This document shows positions 10,125-21,044 of a stretch of DNA of 64,000 nucleotides, in pieces. The stretch's first letter is position 1, and each line of letters starts with the position of its first letter. Where the stretch lies: contig OX336393.1 in NCBI GenBank assembly GCA_946902985.2, forward strand, positions 48,607,348-48,671,347. Reading direction: 5' to 3'. The notes under the pieces were generated by a model. That model searched no databases, was not told the DNA's origin, and saw nothing but the letters and a program-made list of their open reading frames with translations. Made by a program: the position numbers and the translations under genes. Origin of the DNA: Meconema thalassinum (lineage: Eukaryota; Arthropoda; Insecta; Orthoptera; Tettigoniidae).

Positions 10125-10539
10125 TTTATGTTCGACCATGGCGAAATTTAAATATTATATGCCATAAAACTGTACTATAATGAGGCTCATTATAGTGCAA
10201 GTTTTCATAACGATACAGTTTCTCCCACCAATCAGAGCTCAAGAAACCGATAACCTCGATGTTAGGCCCCTTAAAACAACAATTATCATCAATTATCATC
10301 ATCAAGAAACAGATGCGTGACCAATTAGGTAAGGATAGCATCGCACCTGCGCTGAGTTCCACGGCCTCGTATTTTAAATGTCACTGCGTGGCTACTGTCA
10401 TAGTGGGTATCGAGGAGGCCTTGGTATTCTCTGCGTCCCCTGCTTTCTGTACAGTACATACAATTGGCGAAATCTCGACAGATATTTTTGAATATTTATG
10501 TTCGAACATAAAATAGTTATAATTATCGTCGAACATAAA
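10125..10539. mobile_element. TIR element T, copy 1, carrying a 54-bp family A insertion
   Basis: Begins TTTATGTTCGACCATG (10125) and ends ATCGTCGAACATAAA (about 10525-10539), inverted copies of each other with one mismatch. It matches copy 2 at 52926-53486, where the repeats are a perfect 15 bp. Internal similarity includes the AAAACTGTA / GATACAGTTTCTCC and GACCAATTAGGTAAGGATA stretches. No transposase. The copy is interrupted at 10248-10301. Confidence 0.7.
10248..10301 (+). mobile_element. 54-bp 5'-truncated family A insertion
   Basis: Only the 3' tail of family A (CGATAACCTCGATGTTAGGC...CCC plus AT-rich/ATC tail) is present, bracketed by a perfect 9-bp duplication TCAAGAAAC at 10239-10247 and 10302-10310. 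A severely 5'-truncated copy with its own target-site duplication is what target-primed reverse transcription produces. Confidence 0.85.
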
Positions 10540-10559
10540 CAGTCGTTTGCAACTCGCCT

Positions 10560-10665
10560 GTGATGGTAATTAAGACACTCGTATGGAAATTATAAAACTC
10601 ACTTCGCTCGTTTTATAAACATACTCGTGTCTTAATTATTGCCATTATAGGCTTGTTGCATAATG
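10560..10665. repeat. Long imperfect palindrome beside element T
   Basis: GGTAATTAAGACACTCGTAT (10565-10584) is opposed by ATACTCGTGTCTTAATTATT (10621-10640), and the inner part TTATAAAACTCACTTCGCTC / GTTTTATAA folds again. The same arrangement follows copy 2 at 53513-53600, so it belongs to the mobile unit or is a companion element. Confidence 0.75.
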
Positions 10666-10674
10666 TAACTTACC

Positions 10675-10806
10675 TGGCGTCAAGCTAGAAAACTTCGAGC
10701 AGCCCAACCACGTCCCCCTCCAGCATTACTATGTGACTTGTGTGGACGCTTGTTCCATGCCAGGATTGGACTCTTTAGTCACCGTAAACACATCCACAAA
10801 CTGGAC
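10675..10806 (+). pseudogene. LINE ORF2 C-terminal C2H2 zinc-finger fragment
   Basis: A stretch open to TGA at 10804-10806 encodes WRQARKLRAAQPRPPPALLC then CDLCGRLFHARIGLFSHRKH (C-x2-C ... H-x4-H) and IHKLD. This C2H2 finger with an xRIGLxSH core is typical of the extreme C-terminus of some bilaterian non-LTR retrotransposons. The upstream RT is absent: a 5'-truncated LINE insertion. The downstream GAGTAAAGCCGATGATGACT may be its 3' end. Confidence 0.65.
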
Positions 10807-11241
10807 TGAAGGAAGAAGATTTATACTCGGATTAGAGTAAAGCCGATGATGACTATACCAATACTATAATTGAAAGTCATTGTAAGATAGTCAGACCCTT
10901 TTTGTTCCTTCTTCAGTGGTATGCTTTAGGCATACTGCATATACTGTTGAGCATGTGGGTTGTATACATTGTCAGGCATCATTGTACTAAGCGATGTGAA
11001 AATTTGAAGTCATTTTTTTTGTGTTGCCTCTACAAATTGCTTTTCTGTCGGTCAACACGATTGTGCCCAATGAATGGGCAGGGTACACGTTATAAATATA
11101 TAAACACACTCCTGGAAAAATACATGTATAAGTTAGTTATCACACTTAGGCTAAATGGGCAATTTCGGATTATGCGTTTCGACCCTCAGATCCTGATCAC
11201 TGAGTTAAGGTCAATAGCAAGTCGTAGTTTAAATCTCGTTA
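10807..11241. other. Unassigned interval with unrecognised ORF
   Basis: A 120-codon plus frame (10902-11264) starts MFLLQWYALGILHILLSMWV, a possible hydrophobic segment, but runs into the mariner terminal repeat and has no recognisable domain. I do not regard it as a gene. Confidence 0.3.
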
Positions 11242-12070
11242 TACAAGGTGCTTTCATAACGTAACGAGCCGCAGCCTGGAATGCTCAAACCGGTGACGAC
11301 TTCGGCTAATCGTGGTGTGTGTAACGAGGTGTGGTTCCGACCAGAGCGTGGAAGGTCACAGCCCTTCGCTAGAGGGCACGCGTGCACGTCACGTGACGAT
11401 ACAAAGCGAGCAGCAGCATGCATCAATCGTCCAATGCTGCCAGTCGCATTGCAAACAGAGACATGGAGGCGTCATACGAAGAGCAAAGAGGTGTTGTTCG
11501 GTTTCTGACAGCCGAATGTCACAAGTGTACGGCGAACACTGCATGTCCCTTGCAAGAGTCAAGGCGTGGCACAAGCGCTTCAGGGAAGGACGGGTGTCGT
11601 TAACCGATGATGCCCGGTCTGGGGCACCCCCTGCATTACCGATGACAACGTCCAGCTGGTTGATGCACTCACTACCCAGAACCGCCGAGTGACAGTGAAC
11701 GCCATAGCCGCCGTGGTCGCTCCACGACAATGCACGACCTCATACGGCCAACACAGTCGCGGCACTCCTGCAGAAATTCAAATGGGAGGTTCTCGGCCAT
11801 CCTCCATACAGTCCAGACCTCTCTCTCTGTGATTACGCCATGTTTGGTCCCCTGAAAAGGGCTCTGCGGGGCCAACGATTCACCTCGGACGCCGACGTCT
11901 AAGCTGTACGTGCGGAACTGGTTCACATCGCCGCCCAGGGAATTTTATGAGACAGCCATTCACTGCCTCGTGTCACTGTGGGACAAGTGCCTCAACAGCC
12001 AGGGCCAATACTTCTAACATACAGGTACTGTAATTATGCCTCCAGCTCGTTACTTTTTGAACGCACCTTA
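11242..12070 (+). mobile_element. Internally deleted mariner-like transposon
   Basis: TA dinucleotides at 11242-11243 and 12069-12070 flank about 25-bp inverted repeats (left AAGGTGCTTTCATAACGTAA then CGAGC; right, reversed, AGGTGCGTTCAAAAAGTAAC then GAGC). Total length 829 bp against about 1.3 kb for an autonomous mariner. Transposase pieces at both ends are colinear on plus. Confidence 0.85.
11463..11960 (+). pseudogene. Mariner transposase pseudogene
   Basis: A start at 11463 gives MEASYEEQRGVVRFLTAE; after a frameshift the HTH linker RVKAWHKRFREGRVSLTDDA then RSGAP appears (about 11552-11625), the W-x-x-RF-x-x-GR-x-S-x-x-DD-x-RSG-x-P signature of mariner. The C-terminal block PYSPDLSLCDYAMFGPLKRA with RGQRFTSD lies at about 11800-11890. 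The catalytic core between them is mostly deleted and there are several frame changes and stops. Non-functional. Confidence 0.8.
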
Positions 12071-12504
12071 TTCGTTAGGTTTGTTTTGTGTTGCAACGTT
12101 TTGTGAATTACTTGAGTAACGGTGTATACAATTAGAATATCACACTGTAATAATAATAAACCAATTAACAAATTTTAGCATGCTCTAGAGTAAAAACTAA
12201 ATTATAATGCACACTTAAGTTGGTGTGGTTCTCCTCACAGCGATGCTCACTTATAGATGATAACTAACTAATACATGTAATTGTTTCCAGGCGTGTTTAC
12301 ATATTTATAATTAGAGATTCCTCGATAAGACACTTTCTATTCCCAGCAAGGCGTTCAGAGCCTCGGATCGTATTACTATGCAGTAATATCGTATCTAGGC
12401 GTTAATCGATATTGATTTCTTTTCCTATTATTATTATTATTCATTCATTCATTCATTCATTCATTCAATTTCGCTAATCGGCCAACTAGGGACCACGATA
12501 AGCC
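12071..12504. other. Unassigned interval ending in (ATT)n(ATTC)n
   Basis: No gene or repeat family recognised up to the simple repeat (ATT)n/(CATT)n at about 12426-12467, which lies just beyond the 3' end of the minus-strand LINE and may be its tail or its target site. Confidence 0.5.
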
Positions 12505-13536
12505 TCATTTAACATTCTGGCATTTGATCATTTTTTGCTTGATCCACATTGCCTTCATGAGCTCACTGTGTTTAGCACGACGTTCCTCTGTCCATTTCGC
12601 ACCAGTTGTCCGTTTTTGGTCCCGGAAAGTCTCAAACGTCTTGATGGCTGCTCTATAAAGATTTCGGTCTTGTGCATCTTCTGCTCGTATCCCCATTTCT
12701 TTCAGATCTTTCTGGACGTTAACATACCATGGCATTGTCGTTTTTGCTTTTGAGTCGAATATACTGAAGATACGTTTCGTCCATCGGGAATCGATCATCC
12801 GTCGCATATGACCGTAGAAGCAAACTCTGCGTTTTCGCATTGTGTCTGTGATCTTCTCTATCCTCGAGTAAATTTCTTGCCTGGATTTTCTGATGTAGAT
12901 GCCATTTTTGTAGTCTGGGCCAAGTATGATGTGTAGGATCTTTCTTTCTTTTCTCTCTAACATCGCGAGCAAACATTTCTCGGATAGGATAAGGCTTTCA
13001 GATGCATATAGCGGTACTGGTTTGATGACAGTGTTGTAGTGACGAATTTTTGTGTTCATAGAAAAGCACTTTTTGTTATATATGTTGCGGGTGGTTTGAA
13101 TAGCGACTTCCATTTTCTTGATTCTTGCTTCTATGGCTTCCTTGTCAAGGCCATTTTGCTGGATCCATTCCCCAAGATATTTAAATTTATTAACACGGTT
13201 TATCGTTCCATATTTGGTGTTTAGTTGTGCTGTATCATCCTTGATGTTCGACATTACTTCTGTCTTTTGAAAGGAAATTTGTAATCTTGTTTGTTCTGCT
13301 ACTTCCTTCAATATATTGACCTGTTCTGTTGCACTTTCGAAATCTTCTGTCATCAGGGCTATATCATCAGCGAATGCTAAGCAATCTATTTCCACTCCGT
13401 TTTTCTTCGTCCCGATCCTTAAAGGTTTGTAAAGGCCTCCTTCTTTTAACTTCTGTCGCCAATTCTGTATTACCTTTTCAAGCACGCAGTTGAACAACAG
13501 AGGTGACAGGCTATCTCCCTGTCGAACACCTGTCAA
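12505..13536 (-). pseudogene. LINE reverse transcriptase, C-terminal segment
   Basis: 343 codons. TGVRQGDSLSPLLFN (residues 2-16) is RT motif B and CLAFADDIALM (52-62) is motif C, the metal-binding FADD variant of YADD. KTEVM and FKYLGEWI are motifs D/E. The remainder is the RTE-type thumb/C-terminal region (LERKERKILHIILGPDYKNG, RVCFYGHMRRM, RWTKRIF). The stop at 12505-12507 is followed by only about 35 bp before the simple repeat, a very short 3' UTR, as is usual for RTE elements. Confidence 0.9.
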
Positions 13537-14668
13537 AGGGTTCAGAGATACATCCTTGGAATTTGACTTTGGATGTGGTATTAATCAGGGTTGCCCTTAT
13601 TATCGCCAGCAGTTTCATATCGACTCCCATTTCTGCAAGTATGTTAATCAACACATCACGGTCGATGCAGTCGTACGCTTTCTTAAAGTCTACAAATGTC
13701 GATACATACGTTCGACCTCTCAAAACATAGTACCTAATTATGGTTTTTAGGTTAAAGATTTGTTCTGCAGTCGATCGGCCTTTCCTAAAACCCCCTTGGT
13801 ATTCTCCGAGTTTGTGTTCAACTTGCTGTTCCAGTCTTTCAAAGATGGAAAGTGACAGGATCTTGTAAGCTACTGACAGAAGAGAAATACCACGGTAGTT
13901 GTTCACATCTCTTATATTTCCTTTCTTGTGTAAAGGATGGATCAAAGCTATCTTCCAGTCCTCTGGGAGTTGTTCTGTCTCCCATATATCTACAATGGTT
14001 TGGTGTAGGATGTCAATTGCTTCTTCTGGGGCATGTTTCCACAGTTCTGCAATCATGGAGTCTTCACCAGGAGCCTTGTTATTTCTCAACATCTTTATGT
14101 GGCGCTTGATTTCATCGCGATTTGGTGGAGAAGATGGCAAATTGTGGTTCATTTGTTTGTTTGTTCTGATGGGGTTGGATGGCTTTTCAGAATTTAGGAG
14201 GTCGTTAAAATACCCGGCTAAAATTTCGCAGTTTTCCTCGTTGGATGTTGCTAGAGTTCCATCTTTTCTTAGAAAACAAAGGGAAGGTGCCTTGTATCCT
14301 TGTATCTTCTTTTTAAAATCCCTGTAGTATTCACGGGTCTCATTTCTGTGAAAGTTTTGTTCAATTTTGTCCATTTGTTCTTTTTCATACTTGCGTTTCT
14401 CGCTGCGTATTATTTTTGCTGTTTGTGCTCGTTGGTCTCTATAGATGTTCCAATCTTCTTCCTCTTTGGTGGTGTAGTACTTTTTCCAAGCATTTAGACG
14501 ATCCGTTAAGGTCTTCTCGCAGTTATTGTTCCACCATGTGTGTTTCTTCCTCTTCTTGGTTTCTGCTACTTCTTTTGCAGCGTTTATCATCTGCTTTCTC
14601 GTGCTGTTGAAGTCTTTTTCCACTGGTTGGGCAAGTTCTTTGAATTCATTCTCCCTATCTCTGAGCAT
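13511..14668 (-). pseudogene. LINE reverse transcriptase, N-terminal segment
   Basis: 385 codons; the frame continues upstream of this Met to the frameshift near 14765. A Lys/Arg-rich linker (WWNNNCEKTL) is followed by RT motifs: NNKAPGEDSMIAELWK (about residues 192-207), WKIALIHPLHKKGNIRDVNN, YRGISLLSVAYKI (motif 1), EYQGGFRKGRSTAEQIF (motif 2) and TYVSTFVDFKKAYDCIDRD (motif A, catalytic Asp). The frame ends just before motif B at EPFDRCSTGR, where a frameshift near 13530 moves the rest into the next frame. Confidence 0.9.
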
Positions 14669-15440
14669 GTTTGTGTCGAAGCGGATTATGGTAGGTTTGT
14701 TTTTCTTTTTGTTTAGTGGAATGGGCCGGAACTTTATTACCGATACATAGTGATCTGAGTCTTATGTTCATTCCCTTTTTTACGGTAACGTTCATGATTT
14801 CCGGACTAGATCTTCGAGATATCGCAACATGGTCTATTTGGAACTCTCCTAATGTTTTGTTCGGGCATCTCCATGTAGTCTGTTTTCTAGGTAGGTGACG
14901 AAAGTGTGTTGACATCAGCTGGAGGTTATGGTTATTACATAGTTCAATGAGGCGTTCTCCATTCTTGTTAGTTCTATTGTGTGCTGGATAAAGCCCAACG
15001 ACATTCCTGTATTTCCGTTCACGTCCTACCTGTGTGTTGAAATCACCCATTAGGATCTTGACGTGATGTTTCGGGATTTTTACCAATCTAGCATCCAAGA
15101 GGTTCCAAAATCTATCAGTGTCTTCCAACTCTTTTTTGTTTTGTTCATTAGTTGGAGCATGTACATTGACTAGCGTGTATGTTTTGTTTGCACAGCGCAG
15201 AGATAGAAGGCATAACCTATCGTTAACAGCTTCAAAATTCGAGACTGACCTAAGGATTCTGGTGTTGACAGCAAAGGATGTACCGAAGATAGGGGTGTTC
15301 TTCATTACTCTCTTACGGGATTTGCTCTTGAAGAACCGATACCCATCAGACTCAAACGTATCTTGGTCAGTGAAGCGAGTTTCTTGCAAGGCCATTATTG
15401 CGATTTTGTTTTCGTGAAGGGCAAGGGTCAGCTGTTTCAT
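14655..15440 (-). pseudogene. LINE apurinic-like endonuclease domain
   Basis: 261 codons. Residues 13-23 read IAIMALQETRF, with the catalytic Glu (LQET); MGDFNTQVG near residues 130-138 is the GDFN block; FQIDHVAISRR near 200-210 is the IDH/IDY block. The final catalytic SDH(Y) motif is not in this frame: it occurs in the next frame just after about 14765, so a frameshift lies between the IDH and SDH blocks. The ATG at 15440 is only the first Met in a 5'-truncated frame. The domain nicks target DNA to prime reverse transcription in intact elements. Confidence 0.85.
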
Positions 15441-15446
15441 CTTACC

Positions 15447-15448
15447 AG

Positions 15449-15484
<36 letters not shown>

Positions 15485-15495
15485 GTTATTACATT
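15447..15495. repeat. (TTA)n microsatellite at the LINE 5' junction
   Basis: About 13 TTA units with one TTG. It marks the truncated 5' end of the minus-strand LINE. From 15496 to 15862 nothing was recognised. Confidence 0.85.
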
Positions 15496-15872
15496 TCAAT
15501 GCACATAGGAAGTCTTCATAATTCACTAATCCCCGTGCCCTAATTATAGTCGTGCGTCTCTTTGTATCGCACAGGATGTAGATTCCCAGGATTTATTTTG
15601 CTGATTTGTGTAAGCTCCGCTGAGAGATTGGACACGTTGTGAAGCTCCCTTCATACATTCAGAGATTAACTCCTTTGATGTTGGCAGTAGTGAATGGTCT
15701 CCTCCCAGCGCGCTGGTCTTTGTTCACAGGTGACCTGCCCAGTCTTCAGGGGAAGTTAAATAATACGTTCATGTTCGCAAGGTAGTCTCGAAAATAAAGT
15801 AACCATAGGTCTCGGGGACTCATGATCCACTTTGCTGCTATATTTATGACATTCTCGAATCCGAACACTATC

Positions 15873-16615
15873 CATTATGATGATGATGATAATTGTTATT
15901 TTAAGGGGCCTAAGATCTAGTTTATCGGTCCCTAATGGTTTGGGTGATAACGAAAGATGGGATGAGAATGTAAACTATAACTAATATTAACTACAGACTT
16001 ACAAACTAGAAGAAGAAATGGTAAACAAATAAAGGTTAAGGCAAATAAAGGACAGGAAAAAAAGAAATGCTCTACCCTCGAAGAATGAGGATTGTGTGAC
16101 ATGGAAGGTAGGAGAGCCATGAAAGGCAGATAGAAAAGGGAAAGAGGAGAGGGCCCGCCCCCAAGTCAGTGGAAAAAGAGGGGAGGGGAAATGGACCCAG
16201 CTCAGGAATCCCTCGGGATCGCCAACTCCCGAACTCACCAGTCGTGAGCCCTTGAGGGTGTAGCTCTATCCAGGGCGCACCAGAAGTAGTGGGGCTACAT
16301 ACACCCTGCCTCCTTGAGGGCCTTGAGCAGAAGGCAGGAGATAACACGAAAAGAAAAAGGAGGCTGACCGCTCGAAGAATGAGGGATCAGGAAAGATGAG
16401 ACAAGGGCCAATTAAGGCGGGAAAGGAAGAGACCCCTAGGCCTCGGATACCCTAATACCGTCGGGGTCGGAAGAGAACAAGGGTTGACCAAGAGAGATCG
16501 ACAGGAAAGAAGACGGAGAGGAGCCCGTCCCAAGTAAGTGGAAGCAATGCCAGACTCAGCTGGGATCCCGTGGTAGCCAACCCACATCCCACTAGATGTG
16601 AGCCCCTGGGGGACA
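15873..16615 (-). mobile_element. Family A retroposon, minus orientation, near-complete
   Basis: Perfect 10-bp target-site duplication GAACACTATC at 15863-15872 and 16616-16625. The element runs inversely from the C-run/GGGATGTGGGTTGGC end near 16600 to the GGCCCC hairpin and (ATC)n tail near 15880. It is colinear with 625-1326. Minus-strand frames here are shadows: the same frame types recur in both copies but with no conserved protein. Confidence 0.85.
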
Positions 16616-16625
16616 GAACACTATC

Positions 16626-17560
16626 GTATTGAATTTGTTACAATAATGTAATTTTGGAGACCGGTTATCTCTGCATAGTAAAAAACGAAGTCCCCGATTC
16701 TTGGAAGTAGCGGTAATCTTGAGAACCACTGGATGGATTTTGATGCGGTTTTCACCATTCTGTAAAGGATTCCTCGAGAAAGGTTACTATAGAATAACAT
16801 TGGTTGGTTGGTTGGTTCTTAAGTTTAGGGGCTGCGACAACGCGGTCATGTAGCCCCGTGTACTTAGGGTGTGTGTAGAATCTGTCTGATAACCGGTGTT
16901 TATTGTGATGACTGTATTAGTGTGTGTTGTCTGTTTTTTTTAATTTAAGTACTGCAACTTAGAATTTTTCAAATAGTTTCTACTTTTGCCGCCAAGCGCC
17001 ACCGTCAACGATTACTAGGCCAAGTTCAGAACTTAGCTACCAGACACCACCGCAGTCGGTTCTTGGCAACGAACATAGAAACCAAAGAGCGTTGTTTACA
17101 TTCTTAACCTATCCAATTTAGCTTCGCACAGGTGCAATTAGTGGAAGGTCCTTTAACATGCCATAAATCTATGACATGGGACCGCCGGCTTTACTTCCCC
17201 TCCGAAGGAAGGCATACTGAGGGATTTTAACGCTCTTAAAAAATCCGACGGCTTCGGCCGGGTTTGAACCCGCTATCTTGGGCATAGAAGCTCAGCCTGC
17301 TACCAACTAGAATAACATTCGTCTATGACTAAAGAAAACCGAGCAGGAACGATTTCAATGAATCGAGTCGAAGAAAAACCTGCCGCCCGTGCATATTTTA
17401 AGCTTTCGCTGGGTAAACCGTTAAAAATATCTATATTCTGTGAGTATAAGAATTGTTCATCATTAAAAGTTCTACAAAAAAAAGTCCGTGACAGCATATC
17501 TCTCTCTTTAACTAGCAACCCGGCCCGGCTTCGCCCGGGAACAGTTGTGAATGCATTATG
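16626..17560. repeat. Family E2 repeat split by SINE B
   Basis: 16690-16790 and 17320-17545 are parts of a repeat also present at 17700-18110 and 18520-18880: TACAGAATGGTGAAAACCGC, CGAGAATCGGGGACTTTGTT, GTTAAAAATATCTATATTC and the terminus ACTAGCAACCCGGCCCGGCT. A SINE B sits in it with its own target-site duplication. Confidence 0.65.
16802..17308 (-). mobile_element. SINE B, minus orientation, missing the extreme 5' head
   Basis: 11-bp target-site duplication AGAATAACATT at 16791-16801 and 17309-17319. The minus strand has GGTTCAAACCC (B box, about 17261-17271); the A box is truncated (TAGTTGG only). The 3' end on plus reads TTGGTTGGTTGGTTCTTAAG then the GGGGCTGCGACAACGCGGTC...AGCCCCG hairpin. 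Confidence 0.85.
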
Positions 17561-17699
17561 TGATAAGCGCTTCTTTACGATGTCAATGACCTACGACCTA
17601 TATCCGTTTTACGTCTCGGCATGATGGGTTATAATCACTGACAGGACTATTAACTATATTATCTTGGAGATGCATGTGCAACAAATTCTTGTCAGACGT

Positions 17700-18880
17700 A
17701 ATTTAAGAATGGCGAGGTGCATGAAACTCAAATCCCCCTTCCGTCCAATCTTAAGACACTTATAGTGGACATATCCAATATAGTGATGTGCTCTCGCGTA
17801 CGTTTTTGTAGAACTTTTCATGCTGAACAATTCCTACACTCATTGTATATTGATATTTTTAACGGTTTGTCCAGCGTAAGCTTAAAAAGCGCTCGGACGC
17901 CAGGCTTTATTTTCGACTTTTTCACTGAAATCGTTACTGCTTGGCTTCCTTTGATCATAAATAAATTATTTTCTTCAGAACCCTTTCTCGAGATATCCTT
18001 TACAGAATGGTGAAAACCGCATCAAAATCCATGCAGCGGTTCTCGAGATTACCCGTGACATCCGAGAATCGGGGACTTTGTTTTATACTAAGTAAAGATT
18101 ATACGCCAATCAGTATAATTTAATATAATATAATTCCCCTTCCGTCCAATCTTAAATTGACTGTGAATTTTGCGGAACGAAAAGTTCGCAGGCGAAATGA
18201 GAGTTGCACTTCCAGGGAATGACGAGGTGAATGAAACTCAAATCCCTCTTCCGTCCAATCTTAACTTGACTGTGTTTCACAGGCGAAATGAAGAAAACCT
18301 AAGTTGCACTTCCAGGGAAACACCAAACACAACCACCCTTCTCAGAAGTATTAACTCAACACGACTCGACAGTTTGCTGGTGGCTGTATCTGGGGAAATA
18401 GGTTCGCCCCCTAGTTAGTCCGTAACAGGGATGATAGACTCGCCCTTAGCTAGCTCGTAAACTGTCGCCTCAGTAGTTGAATGGACATGGTTGGAAGAAA
18501 TTAAAACGTAAAATCACTTAGAGTGGGCGATGTATTGGAGATAGAGATATGCTCTCGCGGACGTTTTTCTAGAACTTTTCATGCTGAACAATTCTTACAC
18601 TCATAGTATTTAGATATTTTTAACGGTTTGCCCAGCGTAAGATTACAGAGCGCTCGGACGCCAGGTTTTTTTTCGACTTTTCCACTGAAATCGTTACTGC
18701 TCGGCTTCCTTTGATCATAAATAAATTATTTTCTACAGAAATCATCCTCGAGATATCCTTTACAGAATGGTGAAAACCGCATCCAAATTCATCCAGTGGT
18801 TCTCGAGTTTACGCGTAATATCCAAGAATCGGGGACTTTGTTTTATACTAAGTAGAGAAACATCGCCCACTATAAGTGTT
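17700..18880. repeat. Family E2 repeats, two further partial copies
   Basis: GAACTTTTCATGCTGAACAA, AACGGTTTGYCCAGCGTAAG, GAAATCGTTACTGCTNGGCT and TACAGAATGGTGAAAACCGC appear in the same order at 17805-18030 and 18570-18790. Between them a shorter unit AAACTCAAATCCCYCTTCCG / TCCAATCTTAA recurs at about 17725, 18135 and 18235. Open frames here are not conserved between copies. Confidence 0.6.
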
Positions 18881-19334
18881 TTTACGTATACATTTCTTCC
18901 AACAATCTCCATTCAGAGTAAATTTAAATTACTTGCTTCGGAGCGAGTTCACGAGCTAGCGTGCGAGCATATCACCCCAGCTTCGGCCAGCATCAAACTG
19001 TCGAGTAGTGTCGAGTTAAGACTTCAGAGAAGAGTTTCGCTGTTCACCTCGGCTTTTCTGAATTGTGTCTGGGACCTGCCGTCCGTACACCGTGGGTAAA
19101 TCGTTAAGGATACCGGGCGAAGCCGGGATGAGTTGCTAGTTGTTCATTGCAGTATATTGAGGTGCACAAACACAAAGATACTAATACAGTGAGCTCTCTA
19201 CTCGACAGAACGTGGCGGTGGATTGGGGCGAGACACAGCCAGATATAGCTTACTGATTACAAAACAGCGGGTGGGTTGGTAACACCGGATGCTCTCATAG
19301 CATTTATCACATATGCAGCTGGCAAGGTACCTTA
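18881..19334. repeat. E2-type terminus and unassigned sequence
   Basis: 19106-19141 has the CCGGGCGAAGCCGGGATGAG / TTGCTAG terminus shared with other families. 19142-19334 was not assigned. Confidence 0.35.
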
Positions 19335-20112
19335 TACAGGGGGTAACAAAAATGCACGGCTCAAAATGCAGGACACATTCCTCACACGTAGACGAAGACA
19401 TTTTGCTTTATGAACATGGGTCCGGAAACACTTTGTTTCCATGTTACATCTCACTGTCTCTAACTCATTTATCATGGGAAACACACAAGAACAGAACGTA
19501 CCAGCATACCACATGCAACTCTTGCTCACAGGAAATGTTCAATATGCCCTCCGTGCATCAACCCACCGTCGTAGTGAATCTCAGATGCGCTGATGTATCC
19601 CTGCAGGATCGCGTATGGTTCCTCAGCCTTCCATAATACTGGCACGGAGACTCTGAACATCTTGTACTGGGGTTCAATACACAAGAGCATTCAAATGCCC
19701 TCACAAATAAGAGTCCAGTGATTTTAGGTCCAGAGAGCGTGGAGGCCATCCATCTGTCACCAAATCTGTTATTTGGAAACCGACGGGCATTAGCACTAAA
19801 ATGAGGAGGTGCTCCATCGCGCATGAATGAATACATGTTTTGTCGCACAGCTAAAGGCACTTCTGCTAAGTCACATGGCAACGGGGCCATGTAAAACAAA
19901 CCACTGGCGGTGCGCCTACGGTAATGACAATGTAACCAGGCGTAACCAAGAGTGTATGTCCCCCATGGCTCTAACGTTCTGTTCTTGTGTGTTTCCCATG
20001 CTTAATGAGTTGGGGACAATGAGGTGTAACATGGAAACTAAGCGTTTACGGACCCATGTTCATATAACATAATTTCTTCTTCTACGTGTGAGGAATGTGT
20101 CCAGCATTTTGT
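19335..20112 (-). mobile_element. DDE transposon with about 135-bp inverted repeats
   Basis: 19372-19505 and 19967-20105 are imperfect inverted copies: GGACACATTCCTCACACGTA, TATGAACATGGGTCCGGAAA, TCCATGTTACAYCTCA and GGGAAACACACAAGAACAGA all recur reversed in the right arm. Between them lies a transposase fragment in minus orientation. The outer limits are uncertain; the left end may start at the CAGGGGGTAACAAAAATGCA stretch (about 19337). Confidence 0.7.
19558..19899 (-). pseudogene. Transposase fragment (MRDGAPPHFS type)
   Basis: 113 codons. SFMRDGAPPHFSANARRFPN then NRFGDRWMASTLSGPKITGL is the second-Asp block of an arthropod DDE transposase family whose members read [FY]-x-x-DGAPPH[FY]-x-x-x-[VA]-R-x-[FY]-L-[DN]-x-x-F-x-x-RW. 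The Asp in DGAPPH is the catalytic one. The following P-x-SPDLTPxDF[FY]LWG block is not in frame. Neither the N-terminal DNA-binding region nor the last acidic residue was found. Degenerate. Confidence 0.75.
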
Positions 20113-20745
20113 GACGTACATTATAGTTACACTCTTTATATATAGCTCTCCATGCAGTCCTGTCTTCAGCCGTTCTCTTTGTTTGGTGGTAATTCCTTGC
20201 TATCCTGACACTGTCCACCGGCTGGTACCTTCTCCGTGCTCTTCCTCTCTTTCCCTTTACTGATCCTTCGAGAGCCAACACTCTCTTCGCAGCCAGTTCC
20301 TCTTCCTTGTATGGATGGTTTGTAACAGCCTCCTTTCTCTTCAACTCGCTCCAATACCTCCTCATTCCGGACGCTTTCCACCCAGGATATCCTCTCCATA
20401 ACCACATTTCAAACGCTTCTAGTCTTCTTTCATCATCCTTCCTTAGCGTCCTGGGCTCGGCTCCGTTTTGTGCCACACTCCAAACAAAGCATTTTGCCAG
20501 TCTCTTCCTTAACCTCTAGCCCAAGTGCCCACATAATAGTCCTTTCTTCTTATTGAAGGCTTCTTTAGCAACGGCAATGCGAGTTCTTACCTCTTTACTG
20601 CTCCTCATATCATCCGTTAGTATGCTTCCTAGATATTTAACAACCGACACTTGTTGAATATCGTCCTGGCCTATCCTGATGTCTATTACATTAGTTGAGA
20701 TAATTAAGACTTGTGGTGAAGTACTGTTGCCTATCTCGTATCCCG
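20113..20745 (-). pseudogene. LINE RT C-terminal fragment, frameshifted
   Basis: Minus-strand translation gives VVKYLGSILTDDMRSSKEVR near 20590-20650, then RLEAFEMWLWR and, in the neighbouring frame, RISWVESVRNEEVLERVEEK, and finally GKRGRARRRYQPVDSVRIAR ending AEDRTAWRAIYKE. This is the region downstream of the FADD box in LINEs of the WLWRRM-x-x-ISW type. At least two frame changes and a stop. The 3' end abuts the DDE element above. Confidence 0.8.
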
Positions 20746-21044
20746 TATCTTCTCAAGAAGATGTCTTACAGCAGGCTCGCCGCCTCCCGTGAGTAAACCT
20801 GCAACATGCAATACAGCTCTGCTGAGGGGGGCTGCCGTCACTGCGCGGTGGATGCATCAAGACTGGCTGGAAGCGCATTGACTTGTGTTATGACCTTCGC
20901 CCGGTGACGTATTGGCCATCACCCGCAGTCCCTCTCCAACCGTGCTCCGAGCAACACTGCTCAGTACTCGCGTGTGCTCATACTCAAACTCATGGATTTG
21001 GAACAGCCTGTCTTACGGTAAATGTGTTCGTAAGATTCAGCGCC
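20746..21044. other. Unassigned interval
   Basis: Mixed-composition sequence with no recognised family. It may be the decayed body of the transposase whose C-terminus follows. Confidence 0.3.

Larger units (their letters stand above)
12505..15440 (-). mobile_element. RTE-type LINE with endonuclease and RT, 5' truncated, two frameshifts
   Basis: A nearly complete non-LTR retrotransposon ORF in the order endonuclease, linker, RT, C-terminal region. It is cut at its 5' end by a (TTA)n run at 15447-15485, so the first endonuclease motif (the catalytic Asn region) is missing. The RT resembles RTE-clade enzymes (HKKGNIRDVNNYRGISLLS, EYQGGFRKGRSTAEQIF, FADD). Two single-base-type frame changes, near 14765 and 13530, separate three open segments. 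Plus-strand frames here (for example 13852-14610) are antisense shadows. The same family is represented by the broken copy at 37083-47716. Confidence 0.9.

Noticed and set aside
13852..14610. Plus-strand hydrophobic ORFs of 64-142 codons
   Set aside because: They are antisense to the LINE RT ORF on the minus strand, which has clear motifs.
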